Positions 41,803-50,343 of a stretch of 64,000 bases of DNA are shown in pieces (the first letter of the stretch is position 1; every line of letters starts with the position of its first letter). The position numbers and the translations under genes were made by a program. The notes under the pieces are model-generated. The model did not search any database. It saw only the letters and a program-made list of their open reading frames with translations, and was not told the DNA's origin. Source of the DNA: CAIQQQ01 sp040399685 (GTDB taxonomy: Bacteria; Pseudomonadota; Alphaproteobacteria; Acetobacterales; Acetobacteraceae); NCBI GenBank assembly GCA_040399685.1, contig JBBART010000013.1, positions 62,001 to 126,000 on the forward strand, read 5' to 3'.

Positions 41803-42936
41803 CTACGCGATTACTGATATTATCTCGGCCGCTGCGGCTGCCGAGGGGAGGGTGCCTTCAGGTCGCAGGCTGTCCATCACCGCGCGGAAACCGCAGCACT
41901 GAGCCTGGGCTGCGGCTTGATCCCGCATGAGATGGGCCACCGTCTCTGACAGGCGCCTGGGGTTGCAGTCCTGCTGCAACAGTTCGGGCACCAGTTCCCG
42001 CCCGGCGAGCAGATTGACCATCGCCACATACGGGATCTTGATCATCCGTCGTGCAATCGCCGCCGTTATCGGGTTGACGCGGTAGGTGACAGCCATCGGC
42101 ACGCCGGCCAGCGCCAGTTCCAGTGTGGAGGTGCCGGATTTGGTCAGGGCCACCGAGGCTGCTGCATAGGAATCGTGCTTGTCGTCAAGGTCGGTGACGA
42201 TCACCGGCTGCACCGGCCAAGCGGCGGTGGCCTTGCGCACCGTATCGGCCACGGCGCTGGCGACCGGCACCACCGGCACCAGGCCGGGGATTTGATCGGC
42301 CAGCAACGCGAGGGTTTCGCCGAACACTGGGAGCAGGCGCGGCACCTCGCTGCGGCGGCTGCCGGGCATCAGGATCAGCACCTTGGCGTCGTCGGCCACG
42401 CCGTGACGGGCGCGGAAGCGGGCGGCATCGCCTTGGTCGGCGCCGGATTCCAGCACCGGGTGGCCGACGAAGCGGCCCTCGATGCCGTGCTGGGCGAACC
42501 AGTCCGGCTCGAATGGCAGCAGGCACAGCAGGCGGTCCCACAGACCGGGGAATTCGTGCACGCGCTTGGGCTTCCAGGCCCAGACCTGGGGGGCGACGTA
42601 ATGCACGCGGCGGATGTCGGGGATCTGTTTCAGCACGCGCAGGGTGAAGCCGGGGCTGTCGATGGTGACGACCACATCGGGCCTGCGGGCGCGGATGTCG
42701 GCGATGGCGTTGTGCAGCAGGCGGCGCAGGCGGCGGATGCGGGGCAGCACTTCCAGCAGGCCCATCACCGCCAGCTCGTGCATGGGGAACAGCGTGTCGA
42801 ACCCGAGTTCGGCCATGCGGGGGCCGCCGATGCCGGTGAAGTGCAGATCGGGCCGGATGTCGCGCAGGGCGCGGATCAGGCGGGCGCCGAGAACGTCGCC
42901 GCTTTGTTCGCCGGCGATGATGTAGACCAATGTCAT
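41803..42936 (-). CDS. lpxB: lipid-A-disaccharide synthase
   Basis: LpxB is a GT-B glycosyltransferase that joins UDP-diacylglucosamine and lipid X in lipid A synthesis. The 377-residue protein has IAGEQSGDVLGARLIRAL at the start, FTGIGGPRMAELGFDTLFPM, and HYVAPQVWAWKPKRV in the middle, followed by TKSGTSTLELALAGVPMAVTY near residue 270. Its start overlaps the nitrilase-like gene by four bases. The 3' end lies next to the AT-rich island, and a second copy of that 3' end is about 1 kb away. Confidence 0.95.
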   Translation of the reverse strand: MTLVYIIAGEQSGDVLGARLIRALRDIRPDLHFTGIGGPRMAELGFDTLFPMHELAVMGLLEVLPRIRRLRRLLHNAIADIRARRPDVVVTIDSPGFTLRVLKQIPDIRRVHYVAPQVWAWKPKRVHEFPGLWDRLLCLLPFEPDWFAQHGIEGRFVGHPVLESGADQGDAARFRARHGVADDAKVLILMPGSRRSEVPRLLPVFGETLALLADQIPGLVPVVPVASAVADTVRKATAAWPVQPVIVTDLDDKHDSYAAASVALTKSGTSTLELALAGVPMAVTYRVNPITAAIARRMIKIPYVAMVNLLAGRELVPELLQQDCNPRRLSETVAHLMRDQAAAQAQCCGFRAVMDSLRPEGTLPSAAAAAEIISVIA

Positions 42937-43802
42937 GTGAACAGACCCGGCTGGCAGGGGGGCGGTGCGGCTGGATAGTCGGCGTGGTTGAACACCGCGC
43001 CCTGGCTGCGAACGGTCTCGATGCGCGATGGGTCCAGATCGGCGTAGAGCCAGTCATGGCCGTCCATATTGCCCTGGGCGATCACGCCGTCATCTGCGAA
43101 ACCGCGATCGACCGGGCCGCATACGCAGGCCTGGCCGTGGTTTTCATCGAGCGTGCCGATTTCGGGGGCCAGGCCGGTGGTGGGGGCGATGGCGACGAAG
43201 CACTGGTTCTCCATCGCCCGGGCGGCGGCGGCGATGCGCACGCGGTTGAAGCCGGCATGGGTGTCGGTGCAGGTGGGCGCCAGGATCAGCCACGCGCCGG
43301 CCTGAACCTGGGCGCGCACCAGGGGTGGGAATTCAAGGTCGTAGCAGATGGCGATGCCGATCCGGCCCCACGGGGTTTCGAACACGGTGGGGGCGGCGCC
43401 GGGGCTGACATGCCATTGCTCGGCCTCGAAGCGCGTCATCATGCGTTTGTCCTGAAACGCTGTCGCGCCGTCGGGGCGGATGAACGGGGCGCGGTTGCGG
43501 AGGACGCCCTGCATCTCGAACGGCATGGTGCCGGGCAGCAGCCATACGCCGTGCTTGCGGGCGACATCTTGGGCGACGGCGAGGGCCGCGGGGGCGACGG
43601 CGCAGGCGGTGCGCAGTTCGGCATCGAGATCCGGCACGCGGCCTGTCGCCATTTCCAGCGGGGCGTATTCCGGCATGAGCAGCATATGGGCGCCGGCGGC
43701 CACGGCTGTGGCCACTTCATGCTCCAGGCGTGCGGCCCATGCGGCAATTCCGGGCTGGGGGCGTACCTGCCAGGGCAGAACGCCCAGCCGCAGCGTGGGC
43801 AT
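42933..43802 (-). CDS. carbon-nitrogen hydrolase (nitrilase superfamily)
   Basis: The amidase-type enzyme has 289 residues from the ATG at 43802. The Glu-Lys-Cys triad is complete: Glu in LLMPEYAPLEM, Lys in FQDKRMMTRFE and Cys in GIAICYDLEFPP. The substrate is unknown. The ATG overlaps the stop of the upstream GNAT gene by one base, and nitrilase-superfamily and GNAT proteins are often paired or fused. It also overlaps lpxB by four bases. Confidence 0.87.
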   Translation of the reverse strand: MPTLRLGVLPWQVRPQPGIAAWAARLEHEVATAVAAGAHMLLMPEYAPLEMATGRVPDLDAELRTACAVAPAALAVAQDVARKHGVWLLPGTMPFEMQGVLRNRAPFIRPDGATAFQDKRMMTRFEAEQWHVSPGAAPTVFETPWGRIGIAICYDLEFPPLVRAQVQAGAWLILAPTCTDTHAGFNRVRIAAAARAMENQCFVAIAPTTGLAPEIGTLDENHGQACVCGPVDRGFADDGVIAQGNMDGHDWLYADLDPSRIETVRSQGAVFNHADYPAAPPPCQPGLFT

Positions 43803-44386
43803 CAAAGCGATTTTTGCCAGAATCGCAGCGTGTTCTCGACCTTGTCGTCGCCGTCGATCTGCTTCCAGACCATCTTGCAGGTGAAATCGGTGCGGACGTA
43901 GCCGCGCTTGGTCCAGAACGCGTCCAGCGGGACGGCATCCTTGGGCCGCAACGGGTGGTTGTTTGGGCGCTCTACGGCGCAGAACATGGTGGTGTCCACG
44001 CCCGGGATGGTGCGGGCATGCGCCTCGCGCAGTTCGAAGAATTTCACGCCGATGCCCTGGCCGCGATAGGCTTCGAGCAGCACCGATTCGCCGAAATAGC
44101 AGATGCGCCCCAGATCCATGCCCGCCTCGCGGAACGGCAGGGTGATGTGGGCATCTTCCTCGGGCATGTGCACGCAGGTGGAGGCGCCGACCGGGGTGTC
44201 GCCGTCGAACGCGATCACCAGGCCCGCGGTCTGGCTGGTGGCGAAGCCGGACAGCGTGTCGGCCTCGGAGGGCAGTTTGCCGTCGTAGAGATACGGCCAG
44301 GCGCGGAACACCGCCATGCGCATGGCGGCAAGGGATGGCAGATGGGCTGCCAGGGCTGGGGCTGTGAAAAGTTCGGTGCGGATCAT
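43802..44386 (-). CDS. GNAT-family N-acetyltransferase paired with the amidase
   Basis: The 194-residue protein shows the acetyl-CoA loop in LLEAYRGQGIGVKFFELREAH (near residue 108) and N-terminal MIRTELFTAPALAAHLPSLA. GNAT relatives of this type occur beside nitrilase-superfamily proteins, and here they form a translationally coupled pair ahead of lpxB. Substrate is unknown; the nitrilase could reverse or process the acylated product. Confidence 0.82.
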   Translation of the reverse strand: MIRTELFTAPALAAHLPSLAAMRMAVFRAWPYLYDGKLPSEADTLSGFATSQTAGLVIAFDGDTPVGASTCVHMPEEDAHITLPFREAGMDLGRICYFGESVLLEAYRGQGIGVKFFELREAHARTIPGVDTTMFCAVERPNNHPLRPKDAVPLDAFWTKRGYVRTDFTCKMVWKQIDGDDKVENTLRFWQKSL

Positions 44387-44412
44387 GCGCCCTGATTAGC
44401 GCCTGTGGGGCG

Positions 44413-45117
44413 TCAAAGCGAGAGATGCGCGCGTCGGGCGTCCTCGTCCTCCATCAGCCCGTCCATGGTGCCGGACCAGACGATGCGGCCGGTTTCGATG
44501 ACAACGGCGCGGTCTGCCACGCGGGCGGCGAAATGCAGGTTCTGCTCGGTCAGCAGGATCGACACGCCCTCGGCCTTCAGCGCCAGGATGGCTGAGGCCA
44601 TCTGTTCGACAATGAGCGGTGATAGGCCCTCGCTCGGCTCGTCCAGCAGCAGCAGCGAGGGGTTGCCCATCAGGGTGCGGGCGATGGTGAGCATCTGCTG
44701 CTCGCCGCCGCTCATGCGTCCACCGGGGCGGTTGCGCATTTTGGCCAGATTGGGGAACAGGGCGAACAGGCGTTCGGGCGTCCAGACGGGCCGGTTGTCG
44801 CGGGCGGGTTGGCGGCCGACTTCGAGGTTTTCCATCACCGTGAGGTCGGAAAAGATCCTGCGTTCCTCCGGCACGTAGCCAAGGCCGAGCTTGGCGATGG
44901 CGTAGGGCGGCAGGGTTTCGATGCGGCGGTCGTTGAGGGTGATGTCGCCGCTGGTCGGCCGCACCAGCCCGATCAGCGCCTTCATGGTGGTGCTTTTGCC
45001 GGCGCCGTTGCGGCCGATCAGCACGAGAACCTCGTGCGCGGCCATCTCCAAATTCACGCCGCGCAGAATGTGGGCGCGGCCGTAATGGGCGTGCAGGTCG
45101 ACAACGCGCAGCATCAA
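44413..45117 (-). CDS. livF: branched-chain-amino-acid-type ABC transporter ATP-binding protein LivF
   Basis: The 234-residue ATPase has Walker A LIGRNGAGKSTTMKAL, signature SGGEQQMLTIARTLM and Walker B LLLLDEPSEGL. The absence of the LivG-type C-terminal extension and the length fit LivF. It is the last gene of the large minus-strand operon; its ATG overlaps the livG stop. Despite the family name such importers carry many substrates, and the operon context points to a heterocyclic acid. Confidence 0.9.
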   Translation of the reverse strand: MMLRVVDLHAHYGRAHILRGVNLEMAAHEVLVLIGRNGAGKSTTMKALIGLVRPTSGDITLNDRRIETLPPYAIAKLGLGYVPEERRIFSDLTVMENLEVGRQPARDNRPVWTPERLFALFPNLAKMRNRPGGRMSGGEQQMLTIARTLMGNPSLLLLDEPSEGLSPLIVEQMASAILALKAEGVSILLTEQNLHFAARVADRAVVIETGRIVWSGTMDGLMEDEDARRAHLSL

Positions 45118-45872
45118 TGGCCACCCGAGACGGCGCCGGTGCCGAGATAGACGGCGCGGACGCGGCTGTCGGCGCGGATCATGGCGGGGTCGCCCTGGGC
45201 GATCAGTTCGCCGTGGTCCATCACCAGAATGCGGTCGGCGCAGCCGAACACCACGTCCATGTCGTGCTCGGTGAACAGCACCGCCATCCGGCGGGCCTTG
45301 GCGAGGCCCGCGGTGAGCGCCATCAGGCTGGTGCGTTCGGCAGGCGCCATGCCGGCGGTGGGCTCGTCCATCAGCAACAGGCTGGGGTCTCCGGCCAGCG
45401 CCATGGCGAGTTCGAGGCGCTTCAGGTCGCCATAGGCCAGCACGCCGGCGGGGCGGTCGGCCTGGGCGGTGAGGGATATCTGGGCGAGCAGGGCATCGGC
45501 CTGCTGGGTGAAAAGCTGGTCGGCCGCGCCCCAGAGCCGCCAGCTTTGGCGGTGGTGGGCGATGAGGGCGGTTTGCAGGTTCTCGCGCACCGTCATGGAG
45601 GCGAAGGTGGCGGTGATCTGGAAGGTGCGGCCCACGCCCATGCGGCAGATGCGGCGGGGAGTGGCGCTGGTGATGTCCTCGCCGCGCAGCAGGATGCGGC
45701 CGTCATCGGGGCGCAGCTGGCCGCCGAGCATGTTGAAGCAGGTGGATTTTCCGGCGCCGTTCGGGCCGATCAAGGCCAGCATCTCGCCTTCCATCACCGC
45801 GAACGACACGCCGGAGACGGCGCGCACGCCGCCGAAGCTCTTGGCCAGATGTTGGACGGCGAGCACCATCAT
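45114..45872 (-). CDS. livG: branched-chain-amino-acid-type ABC transporter ATP-binding protein LivG
   Basis: The 252-residue protein begins MMVLAVQHLAKSFGGVRAVS. Walker A is LIGPNGAGKSTCFNML, the signature is LAYGDLKRLELAMAL (a LivG-like variant of LSGG), and Walker B is SLLLMDEPTAGM. Two adjacent ATG codons (45872, 45869) are possible starts; the second overlaps the permease stop. The open frame upstream is not used. Confidence 0.9.
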   Translation of the reverse strand: MMVLAVQHLAKSFGGVRAVSGVSFAVMEGEMLALIGPNGAGKSTCFNMLGGQLRPDDGRILLRGEDITSATPRRICRMGVGRTFQITATFASMTVRENLQTALIAHHRQSWRLWGAADQLFTQQADALLAQISLTAQADRPAGVLAYGDLKRLELAMALAGDPSLLLMDEPTAGMAPAERTSLMALTAGLAKARRMAVLFTEHDMDVVFGCADRILVMDHGELIAQGDPAMIRADSRVRAVYLGTGAVSGGH

Positions 45873-47695
45873 GCGGCGTTCCGTGCGGCGAAGGCGCCGG
45901 CGATGCCTTGGGGAAAGGCCAGCACGATGGCCACGATGGAGGCGCCCAGCACGAAGCGCCAGAGATCGGTGGCCAGCAGCAAGGCGTCGAACAGGCCGGT
46001 GTAGACCAGGGCGCCGACGATCGGCCCGGCCATGGTCTGCACGCCGCCGAGCAGGACCATCACCAGACCGTCCACCGAATGGCCGATGGAGATGGTGGTG
46101 GGAAACACGCTGCCCTTGGAATAGGCGCTCAATCCGCCCGCCAGACCTGCGGCGGCGCCGGCCAGGGTGAAGGCGGCCAGGCGCAGGCGCTGCGTGTCCA
46201 GCCCGATGGCCTCGGCGCGCAGGGCGCTGTCGCGGGCCGCGCGCAGGGCGAAGCCGAACGGGGCGTAGAGGATGCGCCGCAGCAGCAGCGCGCCGCCGAT
46301 GCACAGAGCGAGGCTCAGCCAGTAGAAGATCTGCTTTCCGGCCCAGGCCGGGGGCCAGATTCCCAAAATGCCGTTGTCGCCGCCTGTCAGATCCGACCAT
46401 TGGAACGCCACCGCCCAGACGATCTGCGCGAAGGCCAGGGTGAGCATGGCGAGGTAGACCCCTGACAGCCGCACCACCACGGAGCCGAACGCCAGGGCCA
46501 CGATCCCGGCGCCGAGCGGCGCCAGCAGCAGGCCAATCGGCATCGGCACGGAGAGGAACCGCGTGGCCAGGGCCGCCCCGTAGGCGCCGATGCCGAACCA
46601 GGCGGCGTGGCCGAAGCTCGCCATGCCGCCAGGCCCCATCAGCACATGCAGGGAGGCTGCGAACAGCACCGCGATCGCCATTTCGGTGAGCACCGACACC
46701 ACGAACGGCCCCACCACGAACGGCGCCAGAATGGCGGCGGCCAAGGCCAGCAGGCCGAGCCATTTCAAGCCGGTGCTGGCCGGGCGAATGACGGCGATGG
46801 CCTGCGCCTCGCCACGGGAGGCCGCGAGCGGCTTGCCCATGAGGCCGTTCGGCCGCATCACCAGCACCGCCGCCATCACCACGAACACGATGACCAGCGT
46901 GGCCTTCGGCACCAGCACGATGCCCAGCGCCTGCAACACGCCGATCAGCACCGCCGCCAGATACGCGCCGGACAGGCTGCCGAGGCCGCCGACCACCACC
47001 ACCACGAAGGCGTCGGTGATGACCGACAGATCCATCTGTAAATTCGCCGAGCCTTGCGGCAGGGCCAGCGCGCCGCCGATGCCCGCCAGGCCGGCGCCCA
47101 GTGCGAACACGCTGGTGAACAGCAGCCGCTGGTCCACGCCCAGGGCCGACACCATCTCACGGTCCAAGGTTGCCGCGCGCACCAGCGTGCCCCAGCGGGT
47201 GCGGGTGAACAGCAGCCACAGGGCGAGCAGCACCAGCGGGCCGATGCCGATCAGGATGAGGTCGTAGAGCGGGAAGCGTTCGCCCAGGATCATCACCGCG
47301 CTGCGCAGCCATCGGCCGCGCGGCAGGGTGAGGTCTTCCGGCCCCCAGATGCGCTGGGTGACGTCTTGCAGCATCAGCACCACGCCGAACGTGGCCAGCA
47401 GCTGCAGCAGTTCCGGCGCGCGGTAGATGCGGCGGAGAAGTGCGATTTCCAGCAGCGTGCCGATGGCGGCCGTGACTAGGCCGGTGGCCAGCACGCCGAG
47501 GACGAAATATTCCGGGTCGCGCGGCATCCGCGACAGGATGGTCCAGCCGATATAGGCGCCCAGCATGAACAGGCTGCCATGCGAGAAGTTCACCACCCGC
47601 GTGACGCCGAAGATCACCGTCAGCCCCGCCGCCACCAGGAACAAGGAGGAGGCGGAGGCGAGGCCGGTCAGCAGCTGGATCAGAAGGGCGGTCAA
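45869..47695 (-). CDS. fused LivH-LivM permease
   Basis: One 608-residue polypeptide joins both membrane subunits: a LivH-like half (about residues 1-290, with GLTVIFGVTRVVNFSHGSLFM and SLSGAYLAAVLIGVLQ) and a LivM-like half (about 310-608, with MGPGGMASFGHAAWFGIGAY and GGDNGILGIW). The usual arrangement is two genes. The TTG start forms a TTGA overlap with the binding-protein stop. It must provide the whole channel of the importer. Confidence 0.9.
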   Translation of the reverse strand: MTALLIQLLTGLASASSLFLVAAGLTVIFGVTRVVNFSHGSLFMLGAYIGWTILSRMPRDPEYFVLGVLATGLVTAAIGTLLEIALLRRIYRAPELLQLLATFGVVLMLQDVTQRIWGPEDLTLPRGRWLRSAVMILGERFPLYDLILIGIGPLVLLALWLLFTRTRWGTLVRAATLDREMVSALGVDQRLLFTSVFALGAGLAGIGGALALPQGSANLQMDLSVITDAFVVVVVGGLGSLSGAYLAAVLIGVLQALGIVLVPKATLVIVFVVMAAVLVMRPNGLMGKPLAASRGEAQAIAVIRPASTGLKWLGLLALAAAILAPFVVGPFVVSVLTEMAIAVLFAASLHVLMGPGGMASFGHAAWFGIGAYGAALATRFLSVPMPIGLLLAPLGAGIVALAFGSVVVRLSGVYLAMLTLAFAQIVWAVAFQWSDLTGGDNGILGIWPPAWAGKQIFYWLSLALCIGGALLLRRILYAPFGFALRAARDSALRAEAIGLDTQRLRLAAFTLAGAAAGLAGGLSAYSKGSVFPTTISIGHSVDGLVMVLLGGVQTMAGPIVGALVYTGLFDALLLATDLWRFVLGASIVAIVLAFPQGIAGAFAARNAA

Positions 47696-48894
47696 GCCGG
47701 GCGCAGCGTCTTGACCATTTCATCGGACGGCAAGGCGTTCGCGCCATCGACATAGCGCCAGTCCACCATCGCGCCCTTGCCGTTCTTCATGGCGGTGCGG
47801 CCGACATAGGTGCCGAGGGTGGATTGGTGATCCTGCGGACGCCACATGGCCTTGCCGAACGGGGTTGCGAAGCTGGCGCCGGGGAAGCCGGCCACCATCG
47901 CCTCGGTGTCCATCGAGCCGGTTTTGACGATGCCGGCGACGATGGAGGCGATCAGCGAATAGCCGACCACCGAGCCCATTTTTGGCATTTCCCCGAACCG
48001 GGCCTTGTAGGCGGCGATGAAGGCCAGATTGGTGGGGTCGGTGACGGAATTGACGGGATAGCCGGTGACATACCAGCCATCCGGGGTCTCCTCGCCCAAT
48101 GGGTCCAGATATTCCGGCTCGCCGGTCAGCACGCTCACCACCGAGCGGCCCTCGAACAACCCGCGGGTGTTGCCCTGGCGGACGAAATTGGTCAGGTCCG
48201 GCCCGAACGTCACGTTTAAAATGGCTTCCGGCTTGGCTTGCTCCAGTGCTGCCACGGTGGCGCCGGCGTCAATCTTGCCGAGGGTGGGAAGCTGGTCGGC
48301 CACGAACACCACATCCGGGCGGCGGGCGAGCAGCAGTTGCTTGAACCATTTCACCGTGGAGGTGCCGTATTCATAGTTCGGCGCAACCGTCGCCCAGCGC
48401 TTGGCGGGCAGCTTGGCGGCGTCTTCCACCAGCATGGCGGCCTGCATGTAGGTGGAGGGGCGCAGGCGGAACGTGTAGCGGTTGCCCTTTTCCCACACCA
48501 AGGCATCGGTCAGCGGCTCGCCGGCCACGAACAGCTTCTTGTTCTGCAACGCGAAATCGCTGAGCGCGAGCCCGACATTGGACAGGAAGCCACCGGCCAG
48601 GACGTCCACCTTCTGGTCCGCCACCAGCTCGCCCGCCAGGCGCACCGCATCGGCCGGCTTGCCGGCATCGTCGCGGATCAGCAGTTCGATCTGCCGGCCC
48701 AGCACGCCGCCGGCGGCGTTGATCTGCTCGACGGCGAGAGTCATGCCGTTGCGGTAGGGCAGGGTGAAGGCCGGGGCGGCGGTGTAGGAATTCACCTCGC
48801 CAATCCGGATCGGCGTGCTGCCCTGGGCGCGTGCCAGGCCGGGCGTGGCAATCATGGCGGAGGCGGCCATCAATGTGCGACGGGTCAACTGCAT
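47692..48894 (-). CDS. branched-chain-amino-acid-type ABC substrate-binding protein with Tat-like signal
   Basis: This type I periplasmic binding protein (400 residues) defines the substrate of the importer. The ATG at 48894 follows GGAG; MENKT at 48909 is a poorer start. The signal LTRRTLMAASAMIATPGLARAQ contains a twin arginine followed by a mild hydrophobic core, so it may use the Tat route (tatBC at 3116-4423). The mature protein has the LivK/HmgF-like fold with VGLALSDFALQNKKLFVAGEP and YSLIASIVAGIVKTGSMD. Ligand is inferred from the neighbouring enzymes, not from sequence. Confidence 0.85.
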   Translation of the reverse strand: MQLTRRTLMAASAMIATPGLARAQGSTPIRIGEVNSYTAAPAFTLPYRNGMTLAVEQINAAGGVLGRQIELLIRDDAGKPADAVRLAGELVADQKVDVLAGGFLSNVGLALSDFALQNKKLFVAGEPLTDALVWEKGNRYTFRLRPSTYMQAAMLVEDAAKLPAKRWATVAPNYEYGTSTVKWFKQLLLARRPDVVFVADQLPTLGKIDAGATVAALEQAKPEAILNVTFGPDLTNFVRQGNTRGLFEGRSVVSVLTGEPEYLDPLGEETPDGWYVTGYPVNSVTDPTNLAFIAAYKARFGEMPKMGSVVGYSLIASIVAGIVKTGSMDTEAMVAGFPGASFATPFGKAMWRPQDHQSTLGTYVGRTAMKNGKGAMVDWRYVDGANALPSDEMVKTLRPA

Positions 48895-48916
48895 CGTCTT
48901 GTTCTCCATCTATATG

Positions 48917-49492
48917 TCAGCGAAGTCCGTCACGGCCTTCGATCTCGGAATGAGCGAGGCCGCCGATGCGTGGCAACGGGCGGCCTGAATCGGTGATGAC
49001 CACGGCGACGACGATCTCGTCGCGGCGTGGAGCATCCGGCACGGAAATCTCCATGGCGTCGAAATGGCTGCGCACGAAGGCGGCGTCCTTGTGGCCCAGC
49101 GGCACGTCGATGGCCGCGCCCATGCCGCCGCGCTTTTTGGAACTCGGCACCAGGGCCGCGCCATGCTCCACGGCCACGCGCAGAGGCGCGCCCAATTTGG
49201 GGTGCAGAATGGCGGCGGCGTGTTCCAACTCGCCGTCCTCGCCGACGATGGCGGCCTTGCCGTAGCTTTGCACATCGCCGGGCAAAATGCCGAGGGCGGC
49301 CACCGCGCGCTCACCCAGCAGGGTGCCGAGCATGGCGCCGATTTCGATCAATTCCGACAGATCCGGCGCGTGGCGGCCGGCATACGGGTTGTCGATCACG
49401 GCGATGGCCGCAGCCTTGCGGGTGGGGGGCGAGATGGTCTCGCCCATCTCGCGATGGGTTTCCTCGACGATGGTGAGCAGCTTGCGGATCAT
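48917..49492 (-). CDS. 'amino acid synthesis' family protein (PF06684)
   Basis: The 191-residue protein is of the AA_synth family, whose biochemical role is unknown to me in spite of its name. The ATG at 49492 begins MIRKLLTIVEETHREMG. Conserved parts are AVIDNPYAGRHAPDLSEL, GKAAIVGEDGELEHAAAILH and KKRGGMGAAIDVPLGHKDAAF. It lies between the UPF0280 gene (ATGA overlap) and the importer. Family members recur beside 6-hydroxynicotinate reductase-like genes, so it is a candidate for a ring-opening or downstream step. Confidence 0.8.
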   Translation of the reverse strand: MIRKLLTIVEETHREMGETISPPTRKAAAIAVIDNPYAGRHAPDLSELIEIGAMLGTLLGERAVAALGILPGDVQSYGKAAIVGEDGELEHAAAILHPKLGAPLRVAVEHGAALVPSSKKRGGMGAAIDVPLGHKDAAFVRSHFDAMEISVPDAPRRDEIVVAVVITDSGRPLPRIGGLAHSEIEGRDGLR

Positions 49493-50343
49493 GCGGTCTC
49501 CAGTGCGGGTGCGGCACACACGACGATCTGCCCACGCAGGCACAGAACGGCGCTGTGGATAAGGCCCGCGCGCCGCAAAGCATCGGCCACCGCGCGGCCC
49601 GCGTCCAGAGACGTTCCGATCTCGGAGGGAGTTAGTTGTCCGAGATCCCAGGTGACCGGGGTGCAGCCGAGGTCGCTGTCTGGGTCGATGTCGGTGGCGG
49701 GCCGGCGGAGGATGGATGGGTGGCCTGGCAGGTCGACCGCGTTGGCGATGATGGTGGCGGCGGCGTCGGCACAGGCGGCATTGCGGGCCAGCACGCTGAC
49801 GCTGTCGGCGATGCCGCGTGAGAAGCTGCGTCCGCCACGCCCCTTGCAGGCCCGGCCGGAGGTGGCGAGGCCGCGGGCCGGATGGTCGGCGTGCAGCAGG
49901 AACGCGGCGTCGAGGCTGGGGGATTCAAGATCGGCGATCAGCCCGCAGCGCAGGCTTTGGCCGTCTTGCAGATGAAAGGCAATATCGCCGCCATTGTTGA
50001 CGAAGGCGCGCGGCAAGTTTCGACCAAGTGTGAGGGCGGCCAGAAGGTGATCCGCCACCGCCCCTGCCACGGCGGCCATCGGGGTGATGAAATCGGAGGC
50101 GTGGGGCGATACGGCTTTGTGCATCGCCCGTGCGACCGGGTGATGGGGCAGGGCCGCGGGTAACGGCGTGCGCAGCAGTGGCAGTTCGGCGCACAGGGCG
50201 GGCAGGATGTGGGGAAACGCCTCCGCTGCCTGGGCGTAGGCGGCCTGGATCTCGGCAGGTGCGCCCCAGGCCCGGATGAGGCAGTCGATCGGACCGTGCT
50301 GGAGGTGCAGCCGCCCATCCGCCAGCAGCGCCATCTGGGTCAT
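49489..50343 (-). CDS. UPF0280-family protein (ApbE-like fold)
   Basis: A 284-residue protein of the UPF0280 family, structurally related to ApbE flavin transferases. The ATG at 50343 was chosen since the frame upstream overlaps the reductase gene. Typical features are VNNGGDIAFHLQDGQSLRCG and LATSGRACKGRGGRSFSRG, which parallel the NxGG and S-G motifs of ApbE. Whether it transfers FMN is not known. Its overlaps on both sides show it is translated as part of the heterocycle operon. Confidence 0.82.
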   Translation of the reverse strand: MTQMALLADGRLHLQHGPIDCLIRAWGAPAEIQAAYAQAAEAFPHILPALCAELPLLRTPLPAALPHHPVARAMHKAVSPHASDFITPMAAVAGAVADHLLAALTLGRNLPRAFVNNGGDIAFHLQDGQSLRCGLIADLESPSLDAAFLLHADHPARGLATSGRACKGRGGRSFSRGIADSVSVLARNAACADAAATIIANAVDLPGHPSILRRPATDIDPDSDLGCTPVTWDLGQLTPSEIGTSLDAGRAVADALRRAGLIHSAVLCLRGQIVVCAAPALETA

